Source: Aquimarina agarilytica ZC1 | GTDB taxonomy: Bacteria > Bacteroidota > Bacteroidia > Flavobacteriales > Flavobacteriaceae | Assembly (NCBI RefSeq): GCF_000255455.1 | Contig: NZ_JH621250.1 | Location: 95,978-153,788, forward strand | DNA: 57,811 bases | Reading direction: 5' to 3' | Shown here: positions 25,704-36,065 of the stretch, piece after piece | Position numbering within the stretch: position 1 is the stretch's first letter | Layout of the letters: every line of letters starts with the position of its first letter | Translations under genes and position numbers: made by a program | Notes under the pieces: model-generated | The model's input: the letters and a program-made list of their open reading frames with translations, nothing else | Database searches by the model: none | What the model was told of the DNA's origin: nothing

Positions 25704-27303
25704 AGTAGTAGTAATCTAATTTTTTAAAAAACTTAATATTTTCTTTTGTCGTTAGAATCATAAATAAGAAGGCTCCACTAAACATGCCTAATACACTGTA
25801 TTCATATGATACATTTCTACTTAATAATAAACCAATAATAAGGTTGACTAAAAAGGCCCATGCTAATGCATTTAACGATTTGCTTGGTCTATTTAAAGTA
25901 AATAGATATAATGTATTTAATAAACCTATAGAAAATAAAGTATATGATATGGCTCCAATACAACAAACTACTTTACTGGTATTTGATAAGGCTTCGCCAA
26001 ACTGAGATTGATATCCCCAATCTTTAACCACTATATTATAAATTAAAGCACCAATAAATAAACTTGTAAAGAGTAATAATCCAATATGTTTACGGTACAT
26101 TTTATAAATTTTTTGATTGTATTTTTGATGGTTTTCAAAAGAAATTTCTTTTTGACCTACATCCAAAAATTTACTAAATGCCACTATACTATATTCTAAA
26201 ACCCCGGCTAATAGAAAAAATGAAAGAATCGCTATATCCATTCCTATCTCATAATCTTTATCATAATATAAAATATATGGAAGTGGTCCATTACTATTAT
26301 TACTAGATGACCATGCTAATATTCTATCTAAAAAAACAAATGCATACAATAAAACCCCATAGGTAAAGTATTGATAATTTTTATAAATTATTGATGAAAT
26401 TCTTGGGCTTCTTAATGCTACTTCCTTTTTAGATTCAGTTGTTTTATTATTAAAATAATACTTAAAATACCCCACAGCTATAACAATAGCTAAACTTATA
26501 CCTATCCAATGTGTAAAGTAAATATGTATATCAGTTTTTATTTTTAACAAAATAGCTACAAATGTTCCTAAAATTATAGCTACTGATATTACACCACGTT
26601 TTTTTATTGTGTGCATGGGAGCTAGTACAAGTAATAAAGCTCCTATTAATAATGAATAAACAAATACAGTTAAGATAAATTCAAACGGATATAAGTAAAC
26701 TAAAAAGTTTATTAAACAAATAATAAGAAAAATTCCTACAATAGCATATATCCCTAATTTTATAATATCTAAGCTTACTTTTTTTGTTAAATCAAAGTCC
26801 TTTTGATACCAATGATAAGAAGCCTGCCTACCAATGACTTGAACAAAACCTCCTGTTATAATTAATCCTAAAATAACTCCCAAAACCACTGCTGTGGATT
26901 GTATTTTATTAAAACCTAAATAAGTCCATAAAGAGTATCTAAATATTATAATTGATGCTATTTGCAAAAAAATTGGAATCAAATGAAATAACCCCAAAGG
27001 ATAATGCTTTATAAACAATTTAGCATTTACCCATTGATATCCAGAAACGGCTATGCTTTTATCAAGTGTTTCATTATTGGTATTGTTTTTATCAATTTCT
27101 GTAATATTTAGCTTGATATAAATATCTTTTGCAAGGCTTTCAATTGATCCAAAACCAAAATCACTACTAGTATCTATATTTCTAATCCCAAATGATTCAA
27201 TGGTAGCTCTTACAACTTTAACATTTACAGGTTTCCCTATTTTATTCTTAATATCCAAATAAAGCTTTTGGCAATTACTATCTTGTTTATTATTAGAGGG
27301 CAT
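25690..27303 (-). CDS. pelG: PelG-like exopolysaccharide transporter with N-terminal extension
   Basis: A 537-residue MATE/Wzx-like membrane protein with about 12 TM helices (about 95-515). The central LYAFVFLDRILAW...GPLPYILYYDKDYEIGMDIAILSFF stretch follows the PelG pattern (VDKWIFW ... yD ... FLAxLSIIPGLA). It is much longer than typical PelG because of about 85 soluble N-terminal residues (from LYLDIKNKIGKPVNVKVVRATIESFG) with no family I know. PelG is thought to move or help polymerise the Pel chain across the inner membrane with PelF. It lies 43 bp downstream of pelF. Confidence 0.85.
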   Translation of the reverse strand: MPSNNKQDSNCQKLYLDIKNKIGKPVNVKVVRATIESFGIRNIDTSSDFGFGSIESLAKDIYIKLNITEIDKNNTNNETLDKSIAVSGYQWVNAKLFIKHYPLGLFHLIPIFLQIASIIIFRYSLWTYLGFNKIQSTAVVLGVILGLIITGGFVQVIGRQASYHWYQKDFDLTKKVSLDIIKLGIYAIVGIFLIICLINFLVYLYPFEFILTVFVYSLLIGALLLVLAPMHTIKKRGVISVAIILGTFVAILLKIKTDIHIYFTHWIGISLAIVIAVGYFKYYFNNKTTESKKEVALRSPRISSIIYKNYQYFTYGVLLYAFVFLDRILAWSSSNNSNGPLPYILYYDKDYEIGMDIAILSFFLLAGVLEYSIVAFSKFLDVGQKEISFENHQKYNQKIYKMYRKHIGLLLFTSLFIGALIYNIVVKDWGYQSQFGEALSNTSKVVCCIGAISYTLFSIGLLNTLYLFTLNRPSKSLNALAWAFLVNLIIGLLLSRNVSYEYSVLGMFSGAFLFMILTTKENIKFFKKLDYYYYASY

Positions 27304-27346
27304 CTATTTTTGTAATGTAGTGTTAGAAAACAATAAGTTGAAAAGT

Positions 27347-28924
27347 TTATGTTAATGAATGATTTTTCACTTCTCTATTTTGGGGTCTACCTACAATTCT
27401 AATATCTTTTTTGGTTGTCATGGATTTATAAACATGAGCATAGGCATCAGTAAAAGTTTTTATTGTAAAATTTTCGAGTACTTTTTTTCTTGAGTTTTCC
27501 CCCATTAAGTTCCTTAATTTTTCATCCTTTAAAAGCTTTATTACTTTTTCACCAATATCCTCATGATCCTTAGGTTTACACACAAAACCTGTTGATTCAT
27601 CTATAGCTTCTGTAACTCCACCTACATCTGTCGAAACTACAGGTACACCACAGCTCATAGATTCTATAACAGTATATGGAAAACCTTCAGAAATTGATGT
27701 TAGAATTGAAATATCACCTTCGGAATAAATTAAATGTGGCTGATCATGAAAGCCTGCCAAAACAAAATTGTCTTGTAATCCCATTTCAATAATTAAAGCC
27801 TCGCATTTTTCAGTATATTCTGGAACTGCATCTTTATTTCCGTATATAATATATTTTACATTTGAAATTTCTCTTTTTACTACCGCACATGATTTAATCA
27901 TTGTTATAATATCCTTTAGCTCAAATATTCTAGCAGCTGCAACTACTGTAGGTACATTTTGTAAGTGTTTTGGTTTCGGTCTAGGCTTAAACTCATTATG
28001 ATCGATACCATTATAAATAACTTCAATTTTTGCTGGATCAGCACCATACATTACTTCCCATGTTTTGTTGAATTTATTTACCGATAAAATTTTATCAGCT
28101 TTGTAGTAAACTAACCTTGTTATACATTCTGAAAATTTTATTAATAAGTCCTTCAAAAAATAGGAATAATCAGAAGCACTAATGGCTATTAAGCGTTCTC
28201 TTATGTAAACTCCATGTTCCGTAACAACAATGGGGGTATTATATTTATAATTTAAAATAAGTGCTGGTATTACTGGAAAACCAGATAGTGTTATATGTGA
28301 AATATCTTTTTTAGGTATATCTATCGATATAGGAAGTAAAAAATGAAAAAACCATCTCATTCCTATGGTTATATCTTGCAAAGATATATGTACTGTTTTT
28401 TGTTTTATTGAAAAATCGTGTATGACATCTTTAAATACTTGCCATATATATTTATTCTTCATTGTGGTTTCATAATCGTACTGTTGAAAAAATTGCCACA
28501 TATCTTTAAAAATAGCATCAATATCTGAAATTTTATAGGTCTCATTTAAAACACTAACAACAAGTCTTTTAAAAATGGGAACAAATTTTTCAGCAACAAC
28601 AATGTCACTCGTTTGTTCTTTTTTCCTAACCACTTTATAATACTCTTTACCATAATGTATGTATGATTGTGGTTCCTCTAGCGACCATAATGGAACTTGA
28701 ATAATATTTTTCACATTATCACTCAAATTATATTTTAATTTTGTTTCAAAATTTCCATTAATAGAATATAATGTAAAATCAAAATCGTCTAATTTTTGGC
28801 ATAAAGAATGTGCCCAAGTCGATACCCCTCCAGTATTATATGGATAAGTCCCTTCCATTATTAATAGTACCTCTTTCTTTTTCTCAAAATGACTTTTCAC
28901 TATTGTTGGTATTTTGAATTTCAT
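27347..28924 (-). CDS. pelF: PelF-like GT4 glycosyltransferase
   Basis: A 525-residue cytosolic GT4 enzyme. The N-terminal EGTYPYNTGGVSTWAHSLC is the PelF hallmark, TEHGVYIRER the donor-domain link, and the C-terminal GT-B domain has AARIFELKDI, AGFHDQPHLI and SEGFPYTVIESMSCGVPVVSTDVGGV (the E-x7-E catalytic pattern). PelF polymerises UDP-GalNAc/GlcNAc into Pel. It is the first gene of the five-gene minus-strand operon; the 201-bp upstream gap has no exact -7 box that I can see. Confidence 0.93.
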   Translation of the reverse strand: MKFKIPTIVKSHFEKKKEVLLIMEGTYPYNTGGVSTWAHSLCQKLDDFDFTLYSINGNFETKLKYNLSDNVKNIIQVPLWSLEEPQSYIHYGKEYYKVVRKKEQTSDIVVAEKFVPIFKRLVVSVLNETYKISDIDAIFKDMWQFFQQYDYETTMKNKYIWQVFKDVIHDFSIKQKTVHISLQDITIGMRWFFHFLLPISIDIPKKDISHITLSGFPVIPALILNYKYNTPIVVTEHGVYIRERLIAISASDYSYFLKDLLIKFSECITRLVYYKADKILSVNKFNKTWEVMYGADPAKIEVIYNGIDHNEFKPRPKPKHLQNVPTVVAAARIFELKDIITMIKSCAVVKREISNVKYIIYGNKDAVPEYTEKCEALIIEMGLQDNFVLAGFHDQPHLIYSEGDISILTSISEGFPYTVIESMSCGVPVVSTDVGGVTEAIDESTGFVCKPKDHEDIGEKVIKLLKDEKLRNLMGENSRKKVLENFTIKTFTDAYAHVYKSMTTKKDIRIVGRPQNREVKNHSLT

Positions 28925-29125
28925 AATCCAAAAATCGAAACTAACGTGTTCTAATCAAGCTTTGAAACAGGTATTACATTAACAAAATAGATGAAAAGCA
29001 TAAATATCAGACAAAATAGTTTTGCTAAACTATCTTTTTACCTTTTAAATAAATTAATGAAGATTTTTTTAAAGAATCAGATACAGAGTTATTTAGAAAT
29101 AAAAATCCTTTTATTACTTTTTATT

Positions 29126-32100
29126 TTACTTCTTTTTGTTTTCATTCACAAAAACTTTACGAAGTAATTCTTTAAATGTATCAAAATCGTAAGAGTACGA
29201 AAGCCCTACACCTTGGGTGTATCCTTCTGTTTCCCCAATTAATTGTTGAATATCGTTTTGCTTATTAAAAATTGTAGCTCTTAATGTACCGTCTTTATTT
29301 AAAAGAAAATCAATTCGCACATCACCTACAACTACAGATTCATTTACCCCCCCAATAGGCACCCCGACTTTACCATTTATCAAAATACGATTACTAATTT
29401 GAGTAGTTACCGATACCCCAAAACGATCTGAAATTTCTTGATCAGGATTTGTCCTATCCCCAGTAACATAATCAAAACCAAAATCTAGTTTGTCGTCATC
29501 ACTTGAAAATATACTACTCACTAAACTAGACGCATGTTCTACTAAATTATCTGTCACTATGGAATTTCCTTCGATTAACGCATCACTATAAAAACTACCT
29601 TGAGTTACTAATGACAATGCTTGACGTTCTTTTGTAACTCTATCGGACAACACATAATCCAACTCACTCCTAACAATGGAACTTGTTTGCGGGAATTCGA
29701 TATCAAAACTTAAATCTGGCTTTAACAACTCGCCTTGTAAAGTGGTAATTACTTCGACTGGTATTTTTCTATTTACAAATGAATTCTCTAGCAAAATAGC
29801 AGGATTCGCATTTGTTTTATATACCGCCGATAAATTTAATTTAGCTGCAGTAGGGCTTCCGTCCCAACTTATACTACCTCCAGTTTGCACATCAAATCGT
29901 TTGGATAATAAGCCTCCATATTTAAAATCATATGTACCTTGATAAGCTACAAAATCCCCCCACATGTTAAACTTCCCATTGGTGTTAATTTCAATTAATA
30001 ACGTACCTGCACCTGAACCTTTTAATGTACTTCCCGATTCTTTGTCTACCACTACTTCGACTTCGGCATTTTTATTTAAATCCAAATCAAATTGAAGTTC
30101 TAAACCTTTAACATCCTCAAAATATACTTTTTCACCAAGATTACGTGCTTTTTTCTCATCGGGTGTCACAAAATGAATAAATGAATTATCTCCTACAGAT
30201 TCTGCATCACTAATTGGGATTTTAAATTTAGTTCCGGGTTCACTCGCTGCTTCGACTGCAATTAATAATTTATCTGTTTTCCCAGTAATAGTCGCATTAC
30301 CATTTATAAAAGCTGTACCGTAATACAAATCATTATCCGATTCATTGGTATTTAATGCTAACAAACGATCACTATTTACTTTTAAATCTAGATTCCAATC
30401 CTTGAATTTACTATGTGAAATTGCCCCATTTAAATACCCCTTTGTTCCAAATTGCGTATCGGTAAGTACCATATTATCAAATCTAATTTCTTGTTTTGTC
30501 AAACTTATTTTTGAATCTTGCTCAATACCAAAATCTACATTCAAGTATTGAAAACTAAGTCCTCCATCTTTTAAAAAAAGTGCGCCATTTATATCTGGAT
30601 TTTTATAATTCCCAGTAATTTTTGCTCTACCATTAACATTTCCTCGCAAATTAGATAATACAATTCCTCCTAATGGACTAAATGGTTCCAATCTAAATTT
30701 TTTAAAATCAACATCTAAATCTATTAAAGGTTTTACACCAGAAACATCAATTCCTCCTTTAAGCGATAACGGAAAAGCTTCATTCTGCTTAAGCCTTGAG
30801 TTAATCACATATTTAGTCAAATCGATATTTCCTACAACACTCAACACAAATTCACCTAAAGGAATTTCATTTAATATAAAATTAGAAATAGTCACATTAG
30901 ATTCTGGATAATAAGCACCATCCTTTTGTAAAATCGATAGATTTCCATTTACTGTACCTTTATATGACAAACTATCCACACTTGGAGTAATTTTAGCTAA
31001 ATCTACTTCCGAAAACTTTATTTTAAAATCTTTATACGTAGAATCTTTTACAATACCCGAAAAATCAATACGTTCGTTTTTGTGAACTACCTCTATAGAA
31101 TCTACTTTTATTTCATTAAAATCATGATCAAAAGTTATTAAATGACTTTTATCATCTTTATAATTCATATTCCAAGTATTTCCTTTGAAATTTAAATAGG
31201 ATTTTTGAATTCCAACAACCGATTTTTCAACATTATTTATAGTATGAAATAAATTAAAATCAAAAACATCCTTAGCCTTTTTTCCTCCTTTAAAAGCAGA
31301 CCTTACATAAAGTGTATCATTAAGACTTACATTCAATAAACTAAAATCTGTAATTGGGTAACGCTTACTATTTAATCTATCCACAGTTATATAAGCATTA
31401 TATAATGGATTGGAATTATCTACTTCAAAATTGAATTGTTCAATACTATTTTTTAAAGCTGTTATTTTGGGCGACTTAAAATCTAGTTTAAATTCTGAAA
31501 CATCACTTGACACATTTCCTTTAATAAAAGTATTTGGTGCTAAACTAACATCAGGAAAAAATACATCTACAATTTTATTATATATTTTAAAATCAAAAGC
31601 TATAAATTCTGGTTCTGCAATAAATTTATTAGGTGCTTTATTATATAAACTAATCAGTGAATTTCTAAATAATCGTTTAATATTTTTAAACTTAAACTTT
31701 CCTTTTATTTTTCCTTGAACTATATCGGGACTATTCATAGTAATAGTCCTTATATTTTCATTATCAAATGAAGAAGTTACTTTAAAATCCTTAAACTTAT
31801 AGGCATCATTCTGGTTTTTATAATAAGTATCCCTAAATGAAATAGTCCCAAAAGCATTATCAATAGTGGTTCCTTTTAATTTTGCCACTACATTTCCACT
31901 AAAAAATGATAAACTATCTCTTTTAAATAGATTTAAAGTATTAAAATCTATTTTAGTTACATTGGCCGAAAAATCATAGTCATTTTGTGCTTCATTTATA
32001 TTCACTAAACCATTAAATATTAATTGAAGATTCGGGTCATTTGCTATGATTTTACCATCAAAAAGCGGATCCTTTAACTCTCCAATAACTGCAATATCCG

Positions 32101-33508
32101 TATAGCTATAGCCTTTATATTCTAATTTAGAAAATGTTCCTTCAAGACTAGTATCTAGATTTTTAAGAAAGAAACCTTTCCCATTCACATCTAAATTAAA
32201 TGATGTTATTCCAAAATTTTTATTATCTAAATAAGTTCCTAAATCAAAATTAGACACATTTAAATTCCCTTGATATGTTGATTTTGATGGTGTGAGTAAT
32301 TGATCCATTAAAAGTACAACATTGGCTTTACCCAATTTATTTTCAACTCCTCCATTTAGATCAACACTTTTCGGAGTTACTTTTATTGCCCCATCAATAG
32401 TAACTTTACCTAAGGCATCTAACTGTTTTGGTAATCTAGTCCCTAATATATTCGGCAATAAATCACTTAAATCTTTTTTGGAACTCGTCAATTCTTTCAG
32501 ATTTCCCGACATTTTAAAATCTTCAATCAGATTTTTAGACATCGAATTTCTCAAATGTAAATTTCCAACAATAATGGATTCTTTTAATCCTCTTAAATGT
32601 AATTGATTTAACTTAAAATCATTTAATGTTCCTTCAAATTCCGATGTAACGGTAATAAACCTATTTCTCCCAAATTCATTATAAAAAAATCTTAAATCTG
32701 TAGTTGACACTTTACTTTTAACCACCGAGGCCTTTACCTTTACTCGGCTATTAAAATCTTCCATATCACCTGTGTTATAAGTAAACAACACATCCCCCTT
32801 AACGTCAGATTTTTTATCAGACTGTAGCTGTACATTTTTAAAACTCATTACTCCAGTAGAAAGCTCCATTAAAGTAGATAAATTACTTACATTTATGGCA
32901 TTATTATAGGTAAATGAAAGTTGTTCAGATTCTAAACTTACATTGGTACCATTGACCAATAAATTACTCCCATTAAAATTGATATCCTTTACAAAAACAA
33001 TAGGCTCATCTTTTAATCGCTCTGAATAATACTCATACTTACCATTTTTAATGGTAACTGTATTTGTTTGTAATAAAAATGGTTTAGCTATTTTTTTTCC
33101 TGTGGCAAATTTTTTCAGAAAAACTCTAAAATTATCCATTGAATCTTCCTCATAATATTGCATTTTTACATGAACATCTTCTAAAAAAGCATTAGTTAAC
33201 TTACCATTTCCTTTTATAAGATCCGAAAAATTAACGATAGATGTTTCAAATTGCCCAACACTAATTAATGTATCCTGATGATGATCTTTAACAAAAAGCT
33301 CTTTTAATTCAATATTTCCTGTGTAACCAATACCAATTCCCTTAATTTTAATGTCTGTATTGTATTTTTCATTTACAGAGGTGGTTACTTTTTTAGCAGC
33401 CCATGTTTGTACTTTGGGAAATGAAAACAAGACAACCAACACCACAAATAATAGCAAAATAACTGCTAAGGTGCGAAACAGTATGTTGGTAAGTTTTTTG
33501 ATTAACAA
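29126..33508 (-). CDS. tamB: TamB-family translocation and assembly module protein
   Basis: A 1460-residue protein with an N-terminal TM anchor (about 12-34) and a very long beta-taco body made of repeated short strands. The C-terminal DUF490/TamB domain (about 1130-1450) ends VGLSYSYDFDTFKELLRKVF. TamB spans the periplasm, working with an Omp85-type partner or in phospholipid transport to the outer membrane. The divergent arrangement with tsaD is common in Bacteroidetes. Confidence 0.93.
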   Translation of the reverse strand: MLIKKLTNILFRTLAVILLLFVVLVVLFSFPKVQTWAAKKVTTSVNEKYNTDIKIKGIGIGYTGNIELKELFVKDHHQDTLISVGQFETSIVNFSDLIKGNGKLTNAFLEDVHVKMQYYEEDSMDNFRVFLKKFATGKKIAKPFLLQTNTVTIKNGKYEYYSERLKDEPIVFVKDINFNGSNLLVNGTNVSLESEQLSFTYNNAINVSNLSTLMELSTGVMSFKNVQLQSDKKSDVKGDVLFTYNTGDMEDFNSRVKVKASVVKSKVSTTDLRFFYNEFGRNRFITVTSEFEGTLNDFKLNQLHLRGLKESIIVGNLHLRNSMSKNLIEDFKMSGNLKELTSSKKDLSDLLPNILGTRLPKQLDALGKVTIDGAIKVTPKSVDLNGGVENKLGKANVVLLMDQLLTPSKSTYQGNLNVSNFDLGTYLDNKNFGITSFNLDVNGKGFFLKNLDTSLEGTFSKLEYKGYSYTDIAVIGELKDPLFDGKIIANDPNLQLIFNGLVNINEAQNDYDFSANVTKIDFNTLNLFKRDSLSFFSGNVVAKLKGTTIDNAFGTISFRDTYYKNQNDAYKFKDFKVTSSFDNENIRTITMNSPDIVQGKIKGKFKFKNIKRLFRNSLISLYNKAPNKFIAEPEFIAFDFKIYNKIVDVFFPDVSLAPNTFIKGNVSSDVSEFKLDFKSPKITALKNSIEQFNFEVDNSNPLYNAYITVDRLNSKRYPITDFSLLNVSLNDTLYVRSAFKGGKKAKDVFDFNLFHTINNVEKSVVGIQKSYLNFKGNTWNMNYKDDKSHLITFDHDFNEIKVDSIEVVHKNERIDFSGIVKDSTYKDFKIKFSEVDLAKITPSVDSLSYKGTVNGNLSILQKDGAYYPESNVTISNFILNEIPLGEFVLSVVGNIDLTKYVINSRLKQNEAFPLSLKGGIDVSGVKPLIDLDVDFKKFRLEPFSPLGGIVLSNLRGNVNGRAKITGNYKNPDINGALFLKDGGLSFQYLNVDFGIEQDSKISLTKQEIRFDNMVLTDTQFGTKGYLNGAISHSKFKDWNLDLKVNSDRLLALNTNESDNDLYYGTAFINGNATITGKTDKLLIAVEAASEPGTKFKIPISDAESVGDNSFIHFVTPDEKKARNLGEKVYFEDVKGLELQFDLDLNKNAEVEVVVDKESGSTLKGSGAGTLLIEINTNGKFNMWGDFVAYQGTYDFKYGGLLSKRFDVQTGGSISWDGSPTAAKLNLSAVYKTNANPAILLENSFVNRKIPVEVITTLQGELLKPDLSFDIEFPQTSSIVRSELDYVLSDRVTKERQALSLVTQGSFYSDALIEGNSIVTDNLVEHASSLVSSIFSSDDDKLDFGFDYVTGDRTNPDQEISDRFGVSVTTQISNRILINGKVGVPIGGVNESVVVGDVRIDFLLNKDGTLRATIFNKQNDIQQLIGETEGYTQGVGLSYSYDFDTFKELLRKVFVNENKKK

Positions 33509-33515
33509 TTAATTT

Positions 33516-33523
33516 TAACTTTG
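33516..33523 (+). promoter_or_regulatory. -7 box TAACTTTG of tsaD
   Basis: An exact TAnnTTTG, about 50 nt before the tsaD ATG. TTTG lies 15 nt upstream (33497-33500), a little short for the -33 element. Confidence 0.45.
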
Positions 33524-33573
33524 TGGTGTAATTTTAGAACAATATTAACAATTTCTATGCCCTTTTCCTCTTA

Positions 33574-34596
33574 ATGGATACACAAAATGTTTATATACTA
33601 GCTATAGAGTCCAGTTGTGATGACACAGCTGCTGCCATACTTAAAAATGACGTGGTTTTAGCCAATGTTGTTGCAACCCAAAAAATACATGAAGAATACG
33701 GAGGTGTTGTTCCCGAGTTAGCATCCAGAGCACATCAACAACATATTGTTCCAGTGGTTGATCAAGCCCTTAAAAAAGCTGGAATTACAAAAGAACAACT
33801 CCATGGAATAGCGTTTACAAAAGGACCAGGATTAATGGGATCTTTACTCGTTGGTGTCTCCTTTGCTAAATCCTTAGCCATGTCCTTAAATATTCCTTTA
33901 TTGGATGTCGATCATATGCAAGGTCATTTATTAGCTCATTTTATTGATGGTGCCAGTATACAAAAACCTACATTTCCGTTTTTAGGAATTACAATTAGTG
34001 GTGGACATACACAAATAGTTAAAATTACCGATCATTTTGAAATGGAAGTTATTGGACAAACCATTGATGATGCTATAGGAGAGGCTTTTGATAAAAGTGC
34101 CAAAACTTTAGGCCTACCTTATCCTGGAGGCCCATTAATTGATAAATATGCCCAATTAGGAAATCCAAAAGCCTTTGTTTTTTCCAAACCTAGAGTAGCT
34201 GATTTAAATTTTAGTTTTAGTGGTTTTAAAACAGCCGTGCTTTATTTTGTTCAAAAACAAACCAAGGAAAACCCTAATTTTGTTCAAGAGAATCTGTACG
34301 ACATTTGCGCTTCAATTCAATACAGCTTAACTGAAATTATTTTAGATAAAGTAAAAAAAGCTGTAAAACAAACAGGTATTACAACTATTGCTATTGGCGG
34401 TGGTGTTTCGGCTAATTCTGGCATTCGTAATATGTTGCTTAGCGCAGAAAAAAAGTATAACTGGCAAGTACACATTCCAAAATTTGAATATACTACTGAT
34501 AATGCAGCTATGATTGGTATCGTTGGTTATTTTAAATATCTAAAAAAGGAATATGCTGATTTAAGCATTACTGCTTCCGCAAGAACTAAATTTTAA
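33574..34596 (+). CDS. tsaD: tRNA N6-threonylcarbamoyltransferase TsaD
   Basis: A 340-residue Kae1/TsaD protein with IESSCDDTAAAIL, the iron-binding HMQGHLLAH (H114, H118) and the ISGGHTQIV and GGVSANSG nucleotide loops. It transfers threonylcarbamoyl to A37 of ANN-decoding tRNAs. rsmE follows after two bases. Confidence 0.98.
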   Translation: MDTQNVYILAIESSCDDTAAAILKNDVVLANVVATQKIHEEYGGVVPELASRAHQQHIVPVVDQALKKAGITKEQLHGIAFTKGPGLMGSLLVGVSFAKSLAMSLNIPLLDVDHMQGHLLAHFIDGASIQKPTFPFLGITISGGHTQIVKITDHFEMEVIGQTIDDAIGEAFDKSAKTLGLPYPGGPLIDKYAQLGNPKAFVFSKPRVADLNFSFSGFKTAVLYFVQKQTKENPNFVQENLYDICASIQYSLTEIILDKVKKAVKQTGITTIAIGGGVSANSGIRNMLLSAEKKYNWQVHIPKFEYTTDNAAMIGIVGYFKYLKKEYADLSITASARTKF

Positions 34597-34598
34597 GT

Positions 34599-35309
34599 AT
34601 GCAGTTATTTTTCAACTCAACTATATCTTCTCAAGATACTGAAATCCAATTTTCAAAAGAAGAGAGTAGACATATTATAAAAGTGCTCCGCAAAACACTG
34701 GATGATGATTTGTTTATTACTAATGGAAAAGGTTATTTGTTTAAAGCCAAAATTACATTAGCTGGAATAAATAAATGTATTGCAAGTATTACTGAAACTG
34801 AATACCAAGATAAAGAAAAACATCACATTCATTTAGCCGTAGCTCCTACAAAAATGAATGATCGGTATGAATGGTTTTTAGAAAAAGCTACAGAAATAGG
34901 CATTCAAGAAATTACCCCTATTATTTGCGATCATAGTGAACGAAAAGCTATAAAATTTGAACGCTTTCAAAAAATTATTCAAAGTGCAACCAAACAATCA
35001 TTACGATACCACATTCCTAAACTAAACAATGCAACGACATTAAAGGATTTTATAACAAATCATAAAAATGAAACTTGCTTAATTGCTCATTGTGAAGAAA
35101 CTAAACGTACTAGTTTAAAACAAATATTATCTAATACCGAAAGTCTAAACTTCACATTACTCATAGGCCCGGAGGGTGATTTTTCTACAAAAGAAATTGA
35201 TTTAGCATTAACCAACAATTACCAACCCATCACTTTAGGAAATACTAGATTGCGAACCGAAACCGCTGCTATTGTAGCCACTCATAGTATTGTCTATAGT
35301 TTAGAATAA
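34599..35309 (+). CDS. rsmE: 16S rRNA (uracil1498-N3)-methyltransferase RsmE
   Basis: A 236-residue SPOUT methyltransferase with an N-terminal PUA-like part, KATEIGIQEITPI and the knot motifs LLIGPEGDFSTKEID and ITLGNTRLRTETAAI. It methylates U1498 of 16S rRNA with SAM. Co-transcribed with tsaD. Confidence 0.97.
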   Translation: MQLFFNSTISSQDTEIQFSKEESRHIIKVLRKTLDDDLFITNGKGYLFKAKITLAGINKCIASITETEYQDKEKHHIHLAVAPTKMNDRYEWFLEKATEIGIQEITPIICDHSERKAIKFERFQKIIQSATKQSLRYHIPKLNNATTLKDFITNHKNETCLIAHCEETKRTSLKQILSNTESLNFTLLIGPEGDFSTKEIDLALTNNYQPITLGNTRLRTETAAIVATHSIVYSLE

Positions 35310-35329
35310 TATCAATTTGTAAAAAATAC

Positions 35330-35365
35330 AAAGCCACTATAACAATCACGTTATAATGGCTTTTT
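35330..35365. terminator. Bidirectional terminator
   Basis: AAAGCCACTATAAC / GTTATAATGGCTTT with a 6-nt loop and T-run. It separates the converging rsmE and YceI genes. Confidence 0.85.
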
Positions 35366-35400
35366 CTACACTAATTTAAATCAATACAATGATTTAATTT

Positions 35401-35976
35401 TTAAAACTTTAAATCTACTAGAATATCAAATTCATCATAAATAGCTTTATCCTTAAGACCATCAAAAAAGCTAGCTGATCCATATTTTACGTTATATTTT
35501 GTTCTATCAATTTTTAGTGAAGCAGTAGCTTTACTACCATAAACAGAAAAATCAAAAGTTACTGGTTTAGTTATACCTTTTACCGTTAGGTCCCCAACAA
35601 CTTCATAGCTGTTTTTGCCTTTTGGCGTAACTGTTTTAAAAGTCAATGTAGATGTAGCAAATTTTTCAACACCAAAAAAATCATCTGACTTTAAATGTCC
35701 CTCTAACTTGCCTTTATATTCTCCTTCCAAATCAGTTGATACTAAACTTGTCATATCAATTACAAACGAACCTCCTACTAATTTTTCACCATCAAACTCT
35801 AAAGCTCCAGATTTTACAGCAATGGTCCCTTCATGAAAACCTGTTACTTTATAACCTTTCCACTCTACCTTACTTTCCTTAGTGTTTATTTCCTTTTTTT
35901 CGCCCTCAATACTTGTAAATGACAATGCAAAAACAGCCATTAAGGCTAAACTCAATTTTTTAATCACATTTTTCAT
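35401..35976 (-). CDS. YceI-family lipid-binding protein
   Basis: A 191-residue secreted lipocalin-like protein: signal peptide (residues 1-22), then TKESKVEWKGYKVTGFHEGTI, LVGGSFVIDMTSL, HLKSDDFFGVEKFATSTLTF and VTGDLTVKGITKPVTFDFSV-type strands of the YceI barrel. Such proteins bind isoprenoid-type lipids in the periplasm. The upstream ATG at 36027 adds 17 residues before the signal peptide, so ATG 35976 is preferred. Confidence 0.94.
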   Translation of the reverse strand: MKNVIKKLSLALMAVFALSFTSIEGEKKEINTKESKVEWKGYKVTGFHEGTIAVKSGALEFDGEKLVGGSFVIDMTSLVSTDLEGEYKGKLEGHLKSDDFFGVEKFATSTLTFKTVTPKGKNSYEVVGDLTVKGITKPVTFDFSVYGSKATASLKIDRTKYNVKYGSASFFDGLKDKAIYDEFDILVDLKF

Positions 35977-36065
35977 AATTTGTGTTTTTATATTATATGT
36001 GCAAATATTACTTTTTGTTAGACTCAAAAAAATAAACTAGTTTACAAAAAAAAGATAAATTTAAT

